From Massilia sp. ST3 (GTDB lineage: Bacteria; Pseudomonadota; Gammaproteobacteria; Burkholderiales; Burkholderiaceae_D), in the NCBI RefSeq assembly GCF_018119405.1, contig NZ_JAGPWC010000015.1, positions 23,799 to 87,798 of the forward strand: 64,000 nucleotides of DNA. The letters are read 5' to 3'. The position numbers were made by a program, and so were the translations under genes. This document shows, in pieces, positions 24,223 to 33,917 of the stretch. The number at the start of each line of letters is the position of its first letter. Within the stretch, counting starts at the first letter, position 1. A model generated the notes under the pieces. That model had not been told where the DNA came from. It did not search any database and saw only the letters and a list, made by a program, of their open reading frames with translations.

Positions 24223-25137
24223 ATGAAACACTTGGTATTAGGGCATGCGCGCGATCCGCATGCGCAGCACATGCTGGCCCGGCTTGCCGCGCGCGGCCAC
24301 AGTGCCGGCCTGGTGCAGACCCAGGTCTTCCCGTCCGCGTTCACGATCAGCATGTATCCCGGCCGTTCGCTCGGCGCGCTGCGGCTGGAGGACGGCACGG
24401 CTGTCGACCTGGAGGACATCGGCTCGGTGTACTGGCGCAACTTCGGCGGCGTCGAGGCGGAGTCGACCAGGGCAACCCGCGGCACGCCGGCGGACATTGC
24501 CTATTACGACAGCATGGCCTGCCTGCGCACCTGGTTCCAGGCCAGGAACCAGACGCGCTGGTTCAATAGCTGGGAAGCCTTCCAGTCGCACCAGGAAAAG
24601 CCCCATCAGCTGGCGCTGGTCGCGCGGGAAGGGGTGCGGATTCCCCATACCTACGTCGGCAACGATCCGGAGCGCATCCTGGCCTTCGCGCGCATGGTGC
24701 CGGAGCTGATCTTCAAGCCGGTCTATGGCGGATCGCACACCCAGCGCATCACCGGGCGCCACCTGGCGGGCGAGCATCTTGCCAAGGCCTTGAAGCAGGC
24801 GCCGATCACGCTGCAGGAATTCATCGACGGGACCAATGTCCGGACCTATGCGATCGGCGACCAATGCTTCACGGCTGAATTGCACAGCGACCAGGTCGAC
24901 TTCCGCGCCGACAGCGGGACCAGGGTGGTGCCGATCGCGACCCCGCCCGAGCTCGCCGCCGCCGCGGCCGCGATCATGCGCGTGCTGGGCCTGCGCTGGA
25001 CCGCGATCGACTGGCGCCGCAGCCACGATGGCGAATATTTTTTCCTGGAAGCGAATCCGAGCCCGATGTTCGGCGCTTTCGAGCGTCAGTCCGGCTATCC
25101 GATCACCGACGTCCTGATCGACGCCATGACGGCCTAG
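24223..25137 (+). CDS. ATP-grasp ligase, RimK/MvdD-like, candidate RiPP modification enzyme
   Basis: The 304-residue protein has an N-terminal preATP-grasp region (about 1-115, with DIGSVYWRNFGG) and an ATP-grasp fold: NSWEAFQSHQEKPHQL (about 115-130), Lys165 in IFKPVYGG, the QEF hinge (198-200), VRTYAIG, and the metal-binding acidic residues in IDW (263) and FLEANPSPMFGAFE (Glu276, Asn278). MvdD-type relatives make ester or amide cross-links in graspetides; RimK-type relatives add amino acids. Four small leader-bearing peptides directly upstream point to peptide modification. The start at 24223 has a weak ribosome binding site. No transporter or protease is nearby. Confidence 0.85.
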   Translation: MKHLVLGHARDPHAQHMLARLAARGHSAGLVQTQVFPSAFTISMYPGRSLGALRLEDGTAVDLEDIGSVYWRNFGGVEAESTRATRGTPADIAYYDSMACLRTWFQARNQTRWFNSWEAFQSHQEKPHQLALVAREGVRIPHTYVGNDPERILAFARMVPELIFKPVYGGSHTQRITGRHLAGEHLAKALKQAPITLQEFIDGTNVRTYAIGDQCFTAELHSDQVDFRADSGTRVVPIATPPELAAAAAAIMRVLGLRWTAIDWRRSHDGEYFFLEANPSPMFGAFERQSGYPITDVLIDAMTA

Positions 25138-25181
25138 AGGTGTTGCACGATCCCGCCGGATGTGCTCTTGAGCGCAAACTG

Positions 25182-25190
25182 TGCTAGAAT
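25182..25190 (+). promoter_or_regulatory. Extended -10 promoter for rpmI-rplT
   Basis: TGCTAGAAT (extended -10) sits 142 bp upstream of rpmI and just after the ATP-grasp gene. The -35 is poor (TTGAGC is too close). It would give rpmI-rplT transcription independent of infC. Confidence 0.5.
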
Positions 25191-25194
25191 CGAC

Positions 25195-25331
25195 GGTTCC
25201 TGTTTTTAGGAACAGGTTGTAGCGGGCTCGCACTCGCTGCAGGACAAGTGAAAGTAGGCATCTAAGAGCAGCGTCGCTGCCACCTGCAATCCTGTCGTAC
25301 ATATGAGGCTGTCCCGAAAGGACAGATGACT
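25195..25331 (+). promoter_or_regulatory. Long structured leader of rpmI-rplT
   Basis: About 137 nt of untranslated leader, starting with hairpin GTTCCT-AGGAAC. L20 is known to repress its own operon by binding messenger leaders in several bacteria, so this could be an L20-responsive leader. No specific L20 motif was verified. Confidence 0.3.
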
Positions 25332-25529
25332 ATGCCAAAAATGAAAACCAAAAGCTCCGCGAAGAAGCGTTTTCGCGTGCGTCCGGGCGGTACCGTCAAG
25401 TCGGGCATGGCGTTCAAGCGCCACATCCTGACCAAGAAGACCACCAAGAACAAGCGCCAGCTGCGCGGCACCCGTAACATCAATGCGTCCGACGTCCAAA
25501 GCGTCTACCGCATGATGCCATCTGCTTAA
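25332..25529 (+). CDS. rpmI: 50S ribosomal protein L35
   Basis: Small basic 65-residue protein starting [16 protein letters not shown], the standard L35 N-terminus and length. The ATG at 25332 is preferred over the in-frame ATG at 25326 because of spacing from AAAGGA and because L35 proteins begin MPKMKTK. It is followed 21 bp later by rplT. Normally it directly follows infC; here a 2.8-kb peptide cassette intervenes. Confidence 0.97.
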   Translation: MPKMKTKSSAKKRFRVRPGGTVKSGMAFKRHILTKKTTKNKRQLRGTRNINASDVQSVYRMMPSA

Positions 25530-25550
25530 TCTCACACAAAAGGAGCTATT

Positions 25551-25910
25551 ATGCCTCGAGTAAAACGTGGGGTTACTGCACGTGCCCGTCACAAGAAGGT
25601 TCTTGAACTTGCCAAAGGCTACCGTGGCCGTCGCAGTAAAGTATTCCGTATTGCCAAGCAAGCAGTCATGCGCGCTGGCCAGTACGCATACCGCGACCGC
25701 CGCAACAAGAAGCGCGTCTTCCGCGCACTGTGGATCACCCGTATCAACGCGGCTTCGCGTTCGCACGGCATGACCTACAGCGCGTTCATGAACGGCCTGA
25801 AGAAGTCCGCGATTGAACTGGACCGTAAAGTCCTGGCCGACATGGCTGTGCACGACAAGCCGGCATTCGCCGCGATTGTCAACGCAGTCAAGGCCAAGCT
25901 GGCTGCTTAA
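25551..25910 (+). CDS. rplT: 50S ribosomal protein L20
   Basis: The 119-residue basic protein begins [18 protein letters not shown] and contains [21 protein letters not shown] in two overlapping conserved segments, as in all L20 proteins. It binds 23S rRNA early in 50S assembly and represses its operon in several bacteria. It has an AAAGGAGC ribosome binding site. A terminator lies between rplT and pheS. Confidence 0.98.
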   Translation: MPRVKRGVTARARHKKVLELAKGYRGRRSKVFRIAKQAVMRAGQYAYRDRRNKKRVFRALWITRINAASRSHGMTYSAFMNGLKKSAIELDRKVLADMAVHDKPAFAAIVNAVKAKLAA

Positions 25911-25962
25911 TCAGCACGTCTGCTAGCAAGACCAGCACTGCGGCAACGCAGTGCGAAAAGAG

Positions 25963-25994
25963 CGGGGCAAGGTTCACACCTGTGCCCCGTTTTT
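25963..25994 (+). terminator. Terminator between rplT and pheS
   Basis: Stem CGGGGCA / TGCCCCG followed by TTTTT. A second hairpin (GCACTGCG-GCAA-CGCAGTGC) lies just upstream. It may be an attenuator before pheST, but I see no Phe-rich leader peptide. Confidence 0.8.
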
Positions 25995-26039
25995 GATTGT
26001 GGCGTCTCCCGCCATCACAAAAACAGGAAAAGAATAAGC

Positions 26040-27056
26040 ATGAACTCGCTGGAAGAACTCGTCGTCGCGGCCCAGGCTGACTTTGCCGCCGCAGCGGACG
26101 CCGCCGCGCTCGAAAATGCAAAAGCCAAGTACCTGGGCAAGACCGGCCAGGTCACCGACCTGATGAAGGGCCTGGGCAAGCTGGACCCCGAGCAGCGCAA
26201 GGCGCAGGGCGCCCTGATCAATGCCGCCAAAGAAAAAATCGAACAGGCACTGACCGGCCGCCGCGACGCGCTCGCGAACGCCCAGCTCGAAGCCCGCCTC
26301 AACCTCGAAGCGATCGACGTGACCCTGCCGGGCCGCGGCCGCGCCAAGGGCGGCATCCATCCGGTGATGCGCACCTGGGAACGGGTCGAGCAGATCTTCC
26401 GCTCCATCGGCTTCGACGTGGCCGACGGTCCCGAGATCGAAACCGACTGGACCAATTTCACCGCGCTGAACAGCCCGGAAAACCATCCGGCGCGTTCGAT
26501 GCAGGACACCTTCTACATCGAGGGCAATGACAGCCAGGGCAAGCCGCTGCTGCTGCGCACCCACACCAGCCCGATGCAGGTGCGCTACGCGCGCACCCAC
26601 ACGCCGCCGATCAAGGTGATCGCGCCGGGCCGCACTTACCGCGTCGACAGCGACGCCACCCACTCGCCCATGTTCCACCAGGTCGAAGGCCTGTGGATCG
26701 GCGAGGACATCAGCTTCGCCGACCTCAAGGGCGTCTACCTCAACTTCGTCAAGGCCTTCTTCGAGACCGACGACCTGCAGGTCCGCTTCCGTCCGTCCTA
26801 CTTCCCGTTCACCGAGCCATCGGCCGAGATCGACATCGCCTTCGGCAGCGGTCCGCTGAAAGGGCGCTGGCTGGAAGTCTCGGGCGCCGGCCAGGTGCAC
26901 CCGACCGTGGTGCGCAATTTCGGCCTGGATCCGGAAAAGTTCATCGGCTTCGCGTTCGGCTCCGGCCTCGAGCGCCTGACGATGCTGCGCTACGGGATCA
27001 ATGACCTGCGCCTGTTCTACGAAGGCGACCTGCGTTTCCTGAAACAGTTCAATTGA
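26040..27056 (+). CDS. pheS: Phenylalanyl-tRNA synthetase alpha subunit
   Basis: The 338-residue catalytic subunit of the (alpha-beta)2 enzyme has an N-terminal coiled-coil (about 1-85) and class II core with [19 protein letters not shown], motif 2 ([18 protein letters not shown]) and motif 3 ([14 protein letters not shown]). AGGAAAAG precedes the ATG. pheT follows 41 bp later. Confidence 0.98.
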   Translation: MNSLEELVVAAQADFAAAADAAALENAKAKYLGKTGQVTDLMKGLGKLDPEQRKAQGALINAAKEKIEQALTGRRDALANAQLEARLNLEAIDVTLPGRGRAKGGIHPVMRTWERVEQIFRSIGFDVADGPEIETDWTNFTALNSPENHPARSMQDTFYIEGNDSQGKPLLLRTHTSPMQVRYARTHTPPIKVIAPGRTYRVDSDATHSPMFHQVEGLWIGEDISFADLKGVYLNFVKAFFETDDLQVRFRPSYFPFTEPSAEIDIAFGSGPLKGRWLEVSGAGQVHPTVVRNFGLDPEKFIGFAFGSGLERLTMLRYGINDLRLFYEGDLRFLKQFN

Positions 27057-27097
27057 ACTTTGGCTGAACCCTCGAAGTAAGAAGAAGGCAAACGAAT

Positions 27098-29524
27098 ATG
27101 CAATTCTCCGAAAACTGGCTCCGTTCCATGGTCGACCCGAAGATGAATTCGGACGAACTGTCGCACCTGCTCACCATGTCCGGCCTGGAAGTGGAAGAAG
27201 TCGAAGCGGTCGCGCCCCCGTTCTCGAACGTGGTGGTGGCCGAAGTCAAGGAAGTGGCCAAGCATCCGGATGCGGACCGCCTCAACGTCTGCCAGGTGGA
27301 CGTCGGCACCGGCACCCTGCTGAACATCGTGTGCGGCGCGCCCAATGTGCGCGCCGGCATGAAGGCGATCTGCGCCAAGGCCGGCGCCGTGCTGCCGCCG
27401 GGCGCGGACGGCAAGCCTTTCGAGATCAAGGTCGGTAAGCTCCGCGGCGTCGAGTCGCAGGGCATGATGTGCTCGGCCAAGGAACTGAAAATCTCGGAAG
27501 AGAGCAGCGGCCTGATGGAACTGCCGGCCGACGCGCCGGTCGGGACCAACATCCGCGACTATCTGGGCCTGAACGACCTGAAGTTCACCATCAAGCTGAC
27601 CCCGAACAAGGCGGACTGCCTGTCGGTGCTGGGCGTGGCGCGCGAAGTCGCGGCCCTGACCGGCTCGCCGCTGCACCTGCCGACCACCCGCCAGGTGCCG
27701 GTCACCAGCGACGAGAAGCTGCCGGTGAAGGTCTCGGCGCCGGACCTGTGCGGCCGCTTCGCCGGCCGCGTGATCCGCGGCCTGAACGCGCGCGCCGCCA
27801 CCCCCGAGTGGATGAAGCGCCGCCTGGAACGCAGCGGCCAGCGCTCGGTATCAAGCCTGGTCGACATCTCGAACTACGTCATGCTGGAAGTCGGCCGTCC
27901 CTCGCACGTGTTCGACCTGGCCAAGATCCACGGCGGCCTGGACGTGCGCTGGGGCCGGAAGGGCGAATCGCTCAAGCTTCTGAACGGCAATACGATCGAG
28001 ATCGACGACTGGGTCGGCGTGATCGCGGACGACAAAGAGATCGAATCGTTGGCCGGCATCATGGGCGGCGACTCCACCGCCGTGTCCCTCGACACCGCCG
28101 ATATCTACCTGGAAGCCGCATTCTGGTGGCCGAACGCCATCCAGGGCCGCGCGCGCCGCTACAACTTCTCGACCGATGCGGCGCACCGCTTCGAGCGCGG
28201 CGTCGACTACGCGACCATCCCCGAGCACATCGAGCGCATCACCGCGCTGATCGTCGAGATCTGCGGCACCGCCGAGACCAAGGTCGGACCGCTGGACGAC
28301 CAGGTCGTCAACCTGCCGCAGCCCAAGGCCGTGACGATGCGCACCGCGCGCGCCGCCAAGGTGATCGGCGTGCCGCTCACCGACGAGACCGTGGCCGACA
28401 TCTTCACCCGCCTGGCGCTGCCGTTCAGCTTCGACCAGGGCGTCTTCAGCGTGACCGCGCCGAGCTACCGCTTCGACATCGAGATCGAGGAAGACCTGAT
28501 CGAGGAAGTCGCGCGCGTCTACGGCTTCGAGAACATCCCGGCGCTGCCCCCGGTCGCGCCGAGCGCGATGCTGATCGAGCCGGAGAACACCCGCTCGCTG
28601 TTCGCGATCCGCCACCAGCTGGCCGACCTGGGCTACCAGGAAGTGGTCAACATGAGCTTCGTGGAAGCCCAGTGGGAGCAGGACTTCGCCGCGAACGCCG
28701 AGCCGATCCGTCTGCAGAACCCGATCGCCAGCCAGATGAGCGTGATGCGCTCGAACCTGATCGGCAGCCTGGTCGCCAACGTGCGCTACAACGTCAACCG
28801 CAAGGCCGGCCGCGTGCGTGCCTTCGAGGTGGGCGCCGTGTTCCACCGTAACCCCGCCGCCGCCGACGGTCCGCTGGCCATCGCCGGCTTCGACCAGCCC
28901 AAGCGCGTCGCCGCCATCGCCTACGGTCCGGCCGTGGACGAGCAGTGGGGCGAGAAGACCCGCGCCGTCGACTTCTTCGATGTGAAGGCCGACCTCGAGG
29001 CGCTGTTCGCCCCGGCCGTGCTGCGCTTCGTGAAGGGCGAGCATCCGGCGCTGCATCCGGGCCGTTCCGCTTTCGTGGAACTGGACGGCCAGCGCATCGG
29101 CTTCATCGGCGAGCTGCATCCGCGCTGGCTGCAGAAGTACGACCTGCCGCAAGCCCCGGTGCTGTTCGAGGTCGACGCCGAAGCGCTGCGCCGCCGCGCC
29201 GTGCCGAGCTATGCCGAGATCTCCAAGTTCCCGGGGGCGACGCGCGACCTGGCGCTGGTGCTGAAGCAGGACGTGGCGGCCCAGGACGTGCTCGACGCAT
29301 TCCAGGCCGAGCTGGCCTCGAATCCGGCCGGCAAGATCGTGCAAGGTATTGTTTTGTTTGATGAATACCGCGGCAAAGGCCTGGATTCGGATGAAAAAAG
29401 CCTTGCTTTCCGCTTTAGCTTGCAAGATACTCAATCGACGCTGCAGGACGACGCGGTGGACGCCATCATGGCTGCCGTGGCCGATGCCGCAAAGCGCAAG
29501 CTCAACGCGAAACAGCGTGCTTGA
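27098..29524 (+). CDS. pheT: Phenylalanyl-tRNA synthetase beta subunit
   Basis: The 808-residue subunit begins [19 protein letters not shown] and shows the EMAP/tRNA-binding domain (about 38-150, [17 protein letters not shown]), the B3/B4 editing module (about 210-390), the B5 region (about 400-475) and the C-terminal anticodon-binding FDX domain (about 710-805, [15 protein letters not shown]). Full family length. Cotranscribed with pheS, with ihfA following after 110 bp. Confidence 0.98.
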   Translation: MQFSENWLRSMVDPKMNSDELSHLLTMSGLEVEEVEAVAPPFSNVVVAEVKEVAKHPDADRLNVCQVDVGTGTLLNIVCGAPNVRAGMKAICAKAGAVLPPGADGKPFEIKVGKLRGVESQGMMCSAKELKISEESSGLMELPADAPVGTNIRDYLGLNDLKFTIKLTPNKADCLSVLGVAREVAALTGSPLHLPTTRQVPVTSDEKLPVKVSAPDLCGRFAGRVIRGLNARAATPEWMKRRLERSGQRSVSSLVDISNYVMLEVGRPSHVFDLAKIHGGLDVRWGRKGESLKLLNGNTIEIDDWVGVIADDKEIESLAGIMGGDSTAVSLDTADIYLEAAFWWPNAIQGRARRYNFSTDAAHRFERGVDYATIPEHIERITALIVEICGTAETKVGPLDDQVVNLPQPKAVTMRTARAAKVIGVPLTDETVADIFTRLALPFSFDQGVFSVTAPSYRFDIEIEEDLIEEVARVYGFENIPALPPVAPSAMLIEPENTRSLFAIRHQLADLGYQEVVNMSFVEAQWEQDFAANAEPIRLQNPIASQMSVMRSNLIGSLVANVRYNVNRKAGRVRAFEVGAVFHRNPAAADGPLAIAGFDQPKRVAAIAYGPAVDEQWGEKTRAVDFFDVKADLEALFAPAVLRFVKGEHPALHPGRSAFVELDGQRIGFIGELHPRWLQKYDLPQAPVLFEVDAEALRRRAVPSYAEISKFPGATRDLALVLKQDVAAQDVLDAFQAELASNPAGKIVQGIVLFDEYRGKGLDSDEKSLAFRFSLQDTQSTLQDDAVDAIMAAVADAAKRKLNAKQRA

Positions 29525-29634
29525 GACATCTCTCCAGAACTCGTTTGACTTGAAGGCAGGGCTTCAAAATTAATAACAACGACGTTGATTCGGCCGTACT
29601 CCAGGAGGCTCTCGCGGCCGACCTGGATCGCGCG

Positions 29635-30003
29635 ATGCACGTGGCGCGGGTGCGGAAGGAACAAGAAAAGGCATTACCGACCTTGACCAAGGCCGAGCTC
29701 GCCGAGCTGCTCTTCGAGCAGGTCGGCCTGAACAAGCGCGAAGCCAAGGACATGGTCGAAACCTTTTTCGATGAGATCCGCAACGCGCTCGAACGTGGCG
29801 AGGCGGTCAAGCTGTCCGGCTTCGGCAATTTCCAGTTGCGCGACAAGCCGCAGCGGCCTGGCCGCAATCCAAAAACCGGGGAAGAGATTCCCATCACGGC
29901 GCGCCGCGTCGTGACTTTCCACGCCAGCCAGAAGCTCAAGGGCATGGTCGAAGAGACCAGTCCCTCGGGTTCGCCATCCGGCTCGCTGGCACGTGCCGCT
30001 TGA
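29635..30003 (+). CDS. ihfA: Integration host factor alpha subunit
   Basis: The 122-residue (as called) DNA-bending protein, which pairs with IHF-beta, shows [39 protein letters not shown] and the beta-arm tip [18 protein letters not shown]. The core is about 95 residues. The ATG at 29635 has no ribosome binding site at a normal distance. The frame stays open upstream to about 29550 with plausible coding sequence ([14 protein letters not shown]) but no ATG, GTG or TTG, so the true start may be a rare codon such as ATT at 29569. It follows pheT as in other proteobacteria. Confidence 0.93.
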   Translation: MHVARVRKEQEKALPTLTKAELAELLFEQVGLNKREAKDMVETFFDEIRNALERGEAVKLSGFGNFQLRDKPQRPGRNPKTGEEIPITARRVVTFHASQKLKGMVEETSPSGSPSGSLARAA

Positions 30004-30022
30004 ATAGCGGGTGAATGCGCCG

Positions 30023-30433
30023 ATGAACGACCGTCCGAACAAGACCGAGCCGACCCCGCTGCCGCCGATCCCGGCGAAGCGCTACTTCACCATCGGCGAG
30101 GTCAGTGAATTGTGCGGGGTCAAGCCCCACGTCCTGCGTTACTGGGAACAGGAATTTACCCAGCTGAAGCCTGTCAAACGCCGTGGGAACCGACGCTATT
30201 ACCAGCACCACGAAGTCCTCCTGATCCGCCGCATCCGCGAGCTGTTGTACGAGCAGGGCTTCACCATCAGCGGCGCCCGCAATCGCCTCGACAACCGCGC
30301 CAGTGCCCTGGCCGGGGTGGAAGAACAGGACGTGCCGGAAACCGCCGCAGCGGCAGCCGTCGACGTCGAACATCTGCGTGCCGAATTGCTGGGAATTCTC
30401 GACCTGCTCCAGCACGGCCAGCAGCCGGCCTGA
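30023..30433 (+). CDS. MerR-family transcriptional regulator
   Basis: A 136-residue protein with a winged-helix MerR domain (about 20-90): YFTIGEVSELCGVKPHVLRY followed by WEQEFTQLKP and RYYQHHEVLLIRRIRELLYE. A short Ala-rich and helical tail follows, with no metal-binding cysteines at the C-terminus. This small MerR-like gene usually follows ihfA in gamma- and betaproteobacteria; its ligand and targets are unknown. A GTG at 30011 in frame is an alternative start; I prefer the ATG at 30023, which has GGGTGA 8 bp upstream. Confidence 0.9.
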   Translation: MNDRPNKTEPTPLPPIPAKRYFTIGEVSELCGVKPHVLRYWEQEFTQLKPVKRRGNRRYYQHHEVLLIRRIRELLYEQGFTISGARNRLDNRASALAGVEEQDVPETAAAAAVDVEHLRAELLGILDLLQHGQQPA

Positions 30434-30625
30434 GCTAAACCAAGCCGATGCCGCGCGTGGCAGGACGCCGCGCGAGCTCGACTGCTGCTCAGGCATTCGT
30501 GCGGCTGTTGAAGGTCCGCGCCGGAGTGTTAAAATGTCACTCGCGGTTATGCTGACTCAACGCATGCAAGCTGGGCGAATGAGAACCCGGTACTTTCCTG
30601 CGCAAGGAAAATTTAAGGGAAGACA

Positions 30626-31258
30626 ATGATACGCGTTGCCATTTGTGACGATCACCAAATAGTTCGAGCAGGTTTCAAACAGATTTTCTCGTCGTCGGGC
30701 GAGTTCGAAGTGGTTGCCGAGGGCGCTACCGGCCGCGAGGCCCTCGACATTGCACGCCGCGAGATCTGCGACGTGCTCCTGCTCGACATCGCGATGCCGG
30801 ACCAGAGCGGCATCGACATCCTGCGCACCATCCGCCAGGGCCAGCCCAACCTGCCGGTGCTGATCCTGTCCGGCTATCCGGCGCAGCAATACGCGCTCAA
30901 CCTGTTCAAGATGGGCGCCAACGGCTACCTGAACAAGGAGTGCGAAGCCGACGAACTCAAGACCGCCGTGCGCACCGTCTACCAGGGCCGCCGCTATGTC
31001 AGCTCGACCGTCGGCGAACTGCTGGCCCAGAGCTTCGACCGCGATCCCAACACGGCGCTGCACACCGAGCTGTCGGACCGCGAATTCCAGGTCTTCCTGC
31101 GCCTGGCCAAGGGCGCGACCGTGTCCGATATCGGCAATGCCTTGTCGCTCTCGATCAAGACCGTGTCCACCTACCGTACCCGCATCATGGAAAAGATGGG
31201 TCTGCAGTCGAACAGCGACCTGACCTATTACGCCATGAAGAACAATCTCCTCGATTGA
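30626..31258 (+). CDS. NarL/FixJ-family two-component response regulator
   Basis: The 210-residue regulator has a receiver domain (about 1-120) with acidic pocket Asp8/Asp9, phosphoacceptor Asp54 (in LLLDIAMPDQ) and Lys near 104, followed by a LuxR-type HTH (about 145-210; LSDREFQVFLRLAKGATVSD). No sensor kinase gene is adjacent, so it is an orphan in this window. It starts with ATG after AAGGGAAGACA. The next 200 bp contain a poly-G/C tract. Confidence 0.92.
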   Translation: MIRVAICDDHQIVRAGFKQIFSSSGEFEVVAEGATGREALDIARREICDVLLLDIAMPDQSGIDILRTIRQGQPNLPVLILSGYPAQQYALNLFKMGANGYLNKECEADELKTAVRTVYQGRRYVSSTVGELLAQSFDRDPNTALHTELSDREFQVFLRLAKGATVSDIGNALSLSIKTVSTYRTRIMEKMGLQSNSDLTYYAMKNNLLD

Positions 31259-31300
31259 TTCCCTCCGCGCGCGTTCCCCGCGCGCGCATTACCCCATACC

Positions 31301-31444
<144 letters not shown>

Positions 31445-31456
31445 TGCGCGGCAACG

Positions 31457-32182
31457 TCAAATGAAGAGCACCTGCGCTCCCTCCGGCAACACCAGCCTGG
31501 CCCGCCCATCAAACGGCTCCTTCCCATCAAACCGCCTGCAATACACCGGCGCATTCACATGATTGCGCCGCGCCTCCGTGATCGGATAACTTGCCAGCAG
31601 CCGCTCCCCATCCACGATATCGACATGCGCCCGCGACGAGGGGCTGCACACTGACAGGCTCAGCTTGCGCGTCATCGCCCAGGTCAGCAGCCGGTGGTGC
31701 CAGGGCACCAGCGGGTCAATGGTGCGGGGAATGTCTTCCAGCAAGCTGCGCACCGCGCCGATGGTCCAGGCGTCGTCGGCCAGGGTCGGCACCAGCACCA
31801 GGTTCACGCGCAGGTCGGAAGGCTTCTTGTTGATCGAAAAGCTGCCGTCCTGCGCCGCGATCTCGTCCTCGACCGGCACCATGTACAGGCCGTGCCTGTC
31901 CAGCTGGACCGGCAGTGAGCGTCCGGCGCCGTCGAGCCAGATCGCCAGGTCGTCGGTGCGTACGCCCGGATGCGCGGGACGCAATTGCACGCCCAGGGCG
32001 ACCCGCCCGGCGAGGTGCTGCCGCACCGCTTTCGCCATTGGATAAAACAGGTCTTTGTAAGGCACCAGGCGCTCGCGCGCCGCCTTCACCTCGACGGTCT
32101 GGACCGGGGGCGCCTCAAGACCGGCAGCCGCGGCGCTGGCGCAGCACAGGGCGAAGGCAAGGAGTCGGGGAAAGAAAGCCAT
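31457..32182 (-). CDS. Secreted protein of unknown function
   Basis: I do not recognise this 241-residue protein. It begins with a clear signal peptide (FFPRLLAFALCCASAAAA), so the mature protein is probably periplasmic. The mature part shows alternating beta-type segments (DDLAIWLDGAGRSLPVQLD, DLRVNLVLVPTLAD) and a C-terminal strand-rich region with an AHVDIVDGERLLASYP segment. It has no membrane helix after the signal. It lies 73 bp downstream of a DUF418-type gene on the same strand, so the two may be cotranscribed. Confidence 0.75.
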   Translation of the reverse strand: MAFFPRLLAFALCCASAAAAGLEAPPVQTVEVKAARERLVPYKDLFYPMAKAVRQHLAGRVALGVQLRPAHPGVRTDDLAIWLDGAGRSLPVQLDRHGLYMVPVEDEIAAQDGSFSINKKPSDLRVNLVLVPTLADDAWTIGAVRSLLEDIPRTIDPLVPWHHRLLTWAMTRKLSLSVCSPSSRAHVDIVDGERLLASYPITEARRNHVNAPVYCRRFDGKEPFDGRARLVLPEGAQVLFI

Positions 32183-32255
32183 GCTCGGAAAGGACTGGTC
32201 GGGACCGGGCTATCCTTACATGGCGAACAGGAAATTACAATATATGCATCAATTT

Positions 32256-33839
32256 TCACTCAGCCTGCGTAGCATCCCGGCGCGGCAGCTTCAGGTAAGT
32301 GAGCACTCGCCATAGCCACTCGGCCGGCCCCTGGCTGAAGCGCGCCAGCCACCAGTGGCTGAATACGACCTGGGCCGCGCACAGGGCCAGGGCGACAGCC
32401 ACCTGGGCGGCGCGTCCCATGCCCCACAGCCCCGCGCCATAGCCGTAGAACAGCAGCGACAGGACCACGCTCTGGACCAAGTAGTGGGTGAGCGCCATGC
32501 GGCCGAAGGGAGCGAGGAAGGCGACGGCGGCGCGGGCGCGGCTGTGCAGCAGCAGGACCACCGCCGCCATGTAGCCGAGCGAGGCGGGCAGGGCGCCCAG
32601 CATCAGCAGGGCGTGGGCGAAGTCGTAGCCTTTGTCGGCAACGCCCGCGGGACGCCCGGTGGCGATCAGGCCGCCAGCCAGGCCGAGCAGCAGGCCGAAG
32701 GGAATACCGAAGGTGGCCAGGCGGCGGAACAGGGGCAGGTGTTCGCGCGCGTTGGCGATCACGCCCGAGCGCACGAACCAGACGCCGACCAGGAACACCC
32801 CGACCAGCACCACGCCGAAGCCCATTTCGTCGCGCAGGCGTTCGCCCAGCTGGCGCGTGCGCATGGCGACGGCATCGCCATGGCTGCCCCGGGTGAGAAC
32901 CTTGCGCTCCTGCGCGCTGCGGCGCACGCGTTCTCCGTGGCGCAGCCGGCGGGCGTCGGCCTCGCTGGCGGTTTCGCCATGCTCGCTGGTGGCGCTCGCC
33001 GCCGACAGCGCCGCCGCCCTGGGCGCGAAATAACGCATGCCGCCGTCGAGGGCGAGCAGGCCGAAGCAAACGACGAAGATCGCAACGCCCGCGCGCAAGG
33101 GGCGGGCGGACGCCGGCTCGCCGTAGCGCCAGGCCAGCAGCCCGAGCACGACCAGCAGCCCGGCCGCCAGCAGCACTTCGCGGATGCCTTCATCCCTGCC
33201 GCCCAGCGCCAGGATCAGGGCGGCCAGCAGCATCAGGACGCCGGGCAGCAGCATTGCTGCCGGAAAGCGCCACCCGCCCGCGCCCTCGCGCAGGTAGAGC
33301 GCGAGCAGGCCGGCGAACACCAGCGGCGTGGCGAGGGCGCTTGCGAGGCGCAGTTCCGGCAGCGCGGACAGGGCGAAGCAGGCGAGGATGGCCGCCAGCA
33401 GCCACTTGCCGCGCGCGAACAGGGCAAGCAGCAGCACCAGGGCGCCGATCGCATAGCTCAGCAGGATGTCGCCGCTCCACAGCAGGATGTGGTGGAGCAG
33501 GCCGAATACGGCCAGCGCGGCGATGCGGCGCAGGTAGGCCGGCAGGAAGGGGCGTCCCGCGGCCGCGGCGCGTTCCAGCATCAGGGCGAAGCCCATGCCG
33601 AACAGCAGCGAGAACAGGATCCAGAACTTGCCGGTGACCAGGTAATTGACAAGGAAGGCCGCCAGCCAGTCCAGTCCGGCGAGCCCGGGCGGAATGCCTT
33701 CCCCGGCTTCGGCCACGGGGCGGTTGAAGAATTCGACGTTGACGACGCAGATCCCGGCCAGGGCGAAACCGCGCAGGACGTCCAGGACGTCAATGCGCTG
33801 TTGCGGAGGAACAGGGGAAAGGGAAGGGCTTGCCATCAT
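32256..33839 (-). CDS. DUF418-type multi-pass membrane protein
   Basis: The 527-residue inner membrane protein has many hydrophobic segments and the N-terminal motif RIDVLDVLRGFALAGICVVN, followed by FWILFSLLFGMGFALMLERA, both typical of DUF418/YeiB-like (acyltransferase-related) proteins. The C-terminal DUF418 part contains GRMALTHYLVQSVVLSLLFY. A charged, low-hydrophobicity insertion lies around residues 275-335. The function of the family is not established. Start could be either of two adjacent ATG codons (33839 or 33836). Confidence 0.85.
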   Translation of the reverse strand: MMASPSLSPVPPQQRIDVLDVLRGFALAGICVVNVEFFNRPVAEAGEGIPPGLAGLDWLAAFLVNYLVTGKFWILFSLLFGMGFALMLERAAAAGRPFLPAYLRRIAALAVFGLLHHILLWSGDILLSYAIGALVLLLALFARGKWLLAAILACFALSALPELRLASALATPLVFAGLLALYLREGAGGWRFPAAMLLPGVLMLLAALILALGGRDEGIREVLLAAGLLVVLGLLAWRYGEPASARPLRAGVAIFVVCFGLLALDGGMRYFAPRAAALSAASATSEHGETASEADARRLRHGERVRRSAQERKVLTRGSHGDAVAMRTRQLGERLRDEMGFGVVLVGVFLVGVWFVRSGVIANAREHLPLFRRLATFGIPFGLLLGLAGGLIATGRPAGVADKGYDFAHALLMLGALPASLGYMAAVVLLLHSRARAAVAFLAPFGRMALTHYLVQSVVLSLLFYGYGAGLWGMGRAAQVAVALALCAAQVVFSHWWLARFSQGPAEWLWRVLTYLKLPRRDATQAE

Positions 33840-33870
33840 GACAGCTTAACGGCAGGGCGCCCCAAAACAA

Positions 33871-33904
33871 AAGAGCCGCCAGTGTGAACGGGCGGCTCTT
33901 TTTT
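33871..33904. terminator. Terminator downstream of rpmBG
   Basis: Ten-bp stem AAGAGCCGCC / GGCGGCTCTT with a 10-base loop, flanked by T-rich sequence in both directions (TTTTTT on plus; CTTTTGTTTT on minus). It terminates rpmBG on the minus strand and lies just upstream of the DUF418 gene. Confidence 0.85.
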
Positions 33905-33917
33905 GGAACAAGATCGA

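Noticed and set aside
32236..32262. Plus-strand ATGCATCAATTTTCACTC resembling the MHPFSL leaders of the RiPP-type peptides
   Set aside because: It lies at the 3' end of the DUF418 gene on the opposite strand, and the continuing frame lacks the leader pattern (no Val-x-Gly-Gly).
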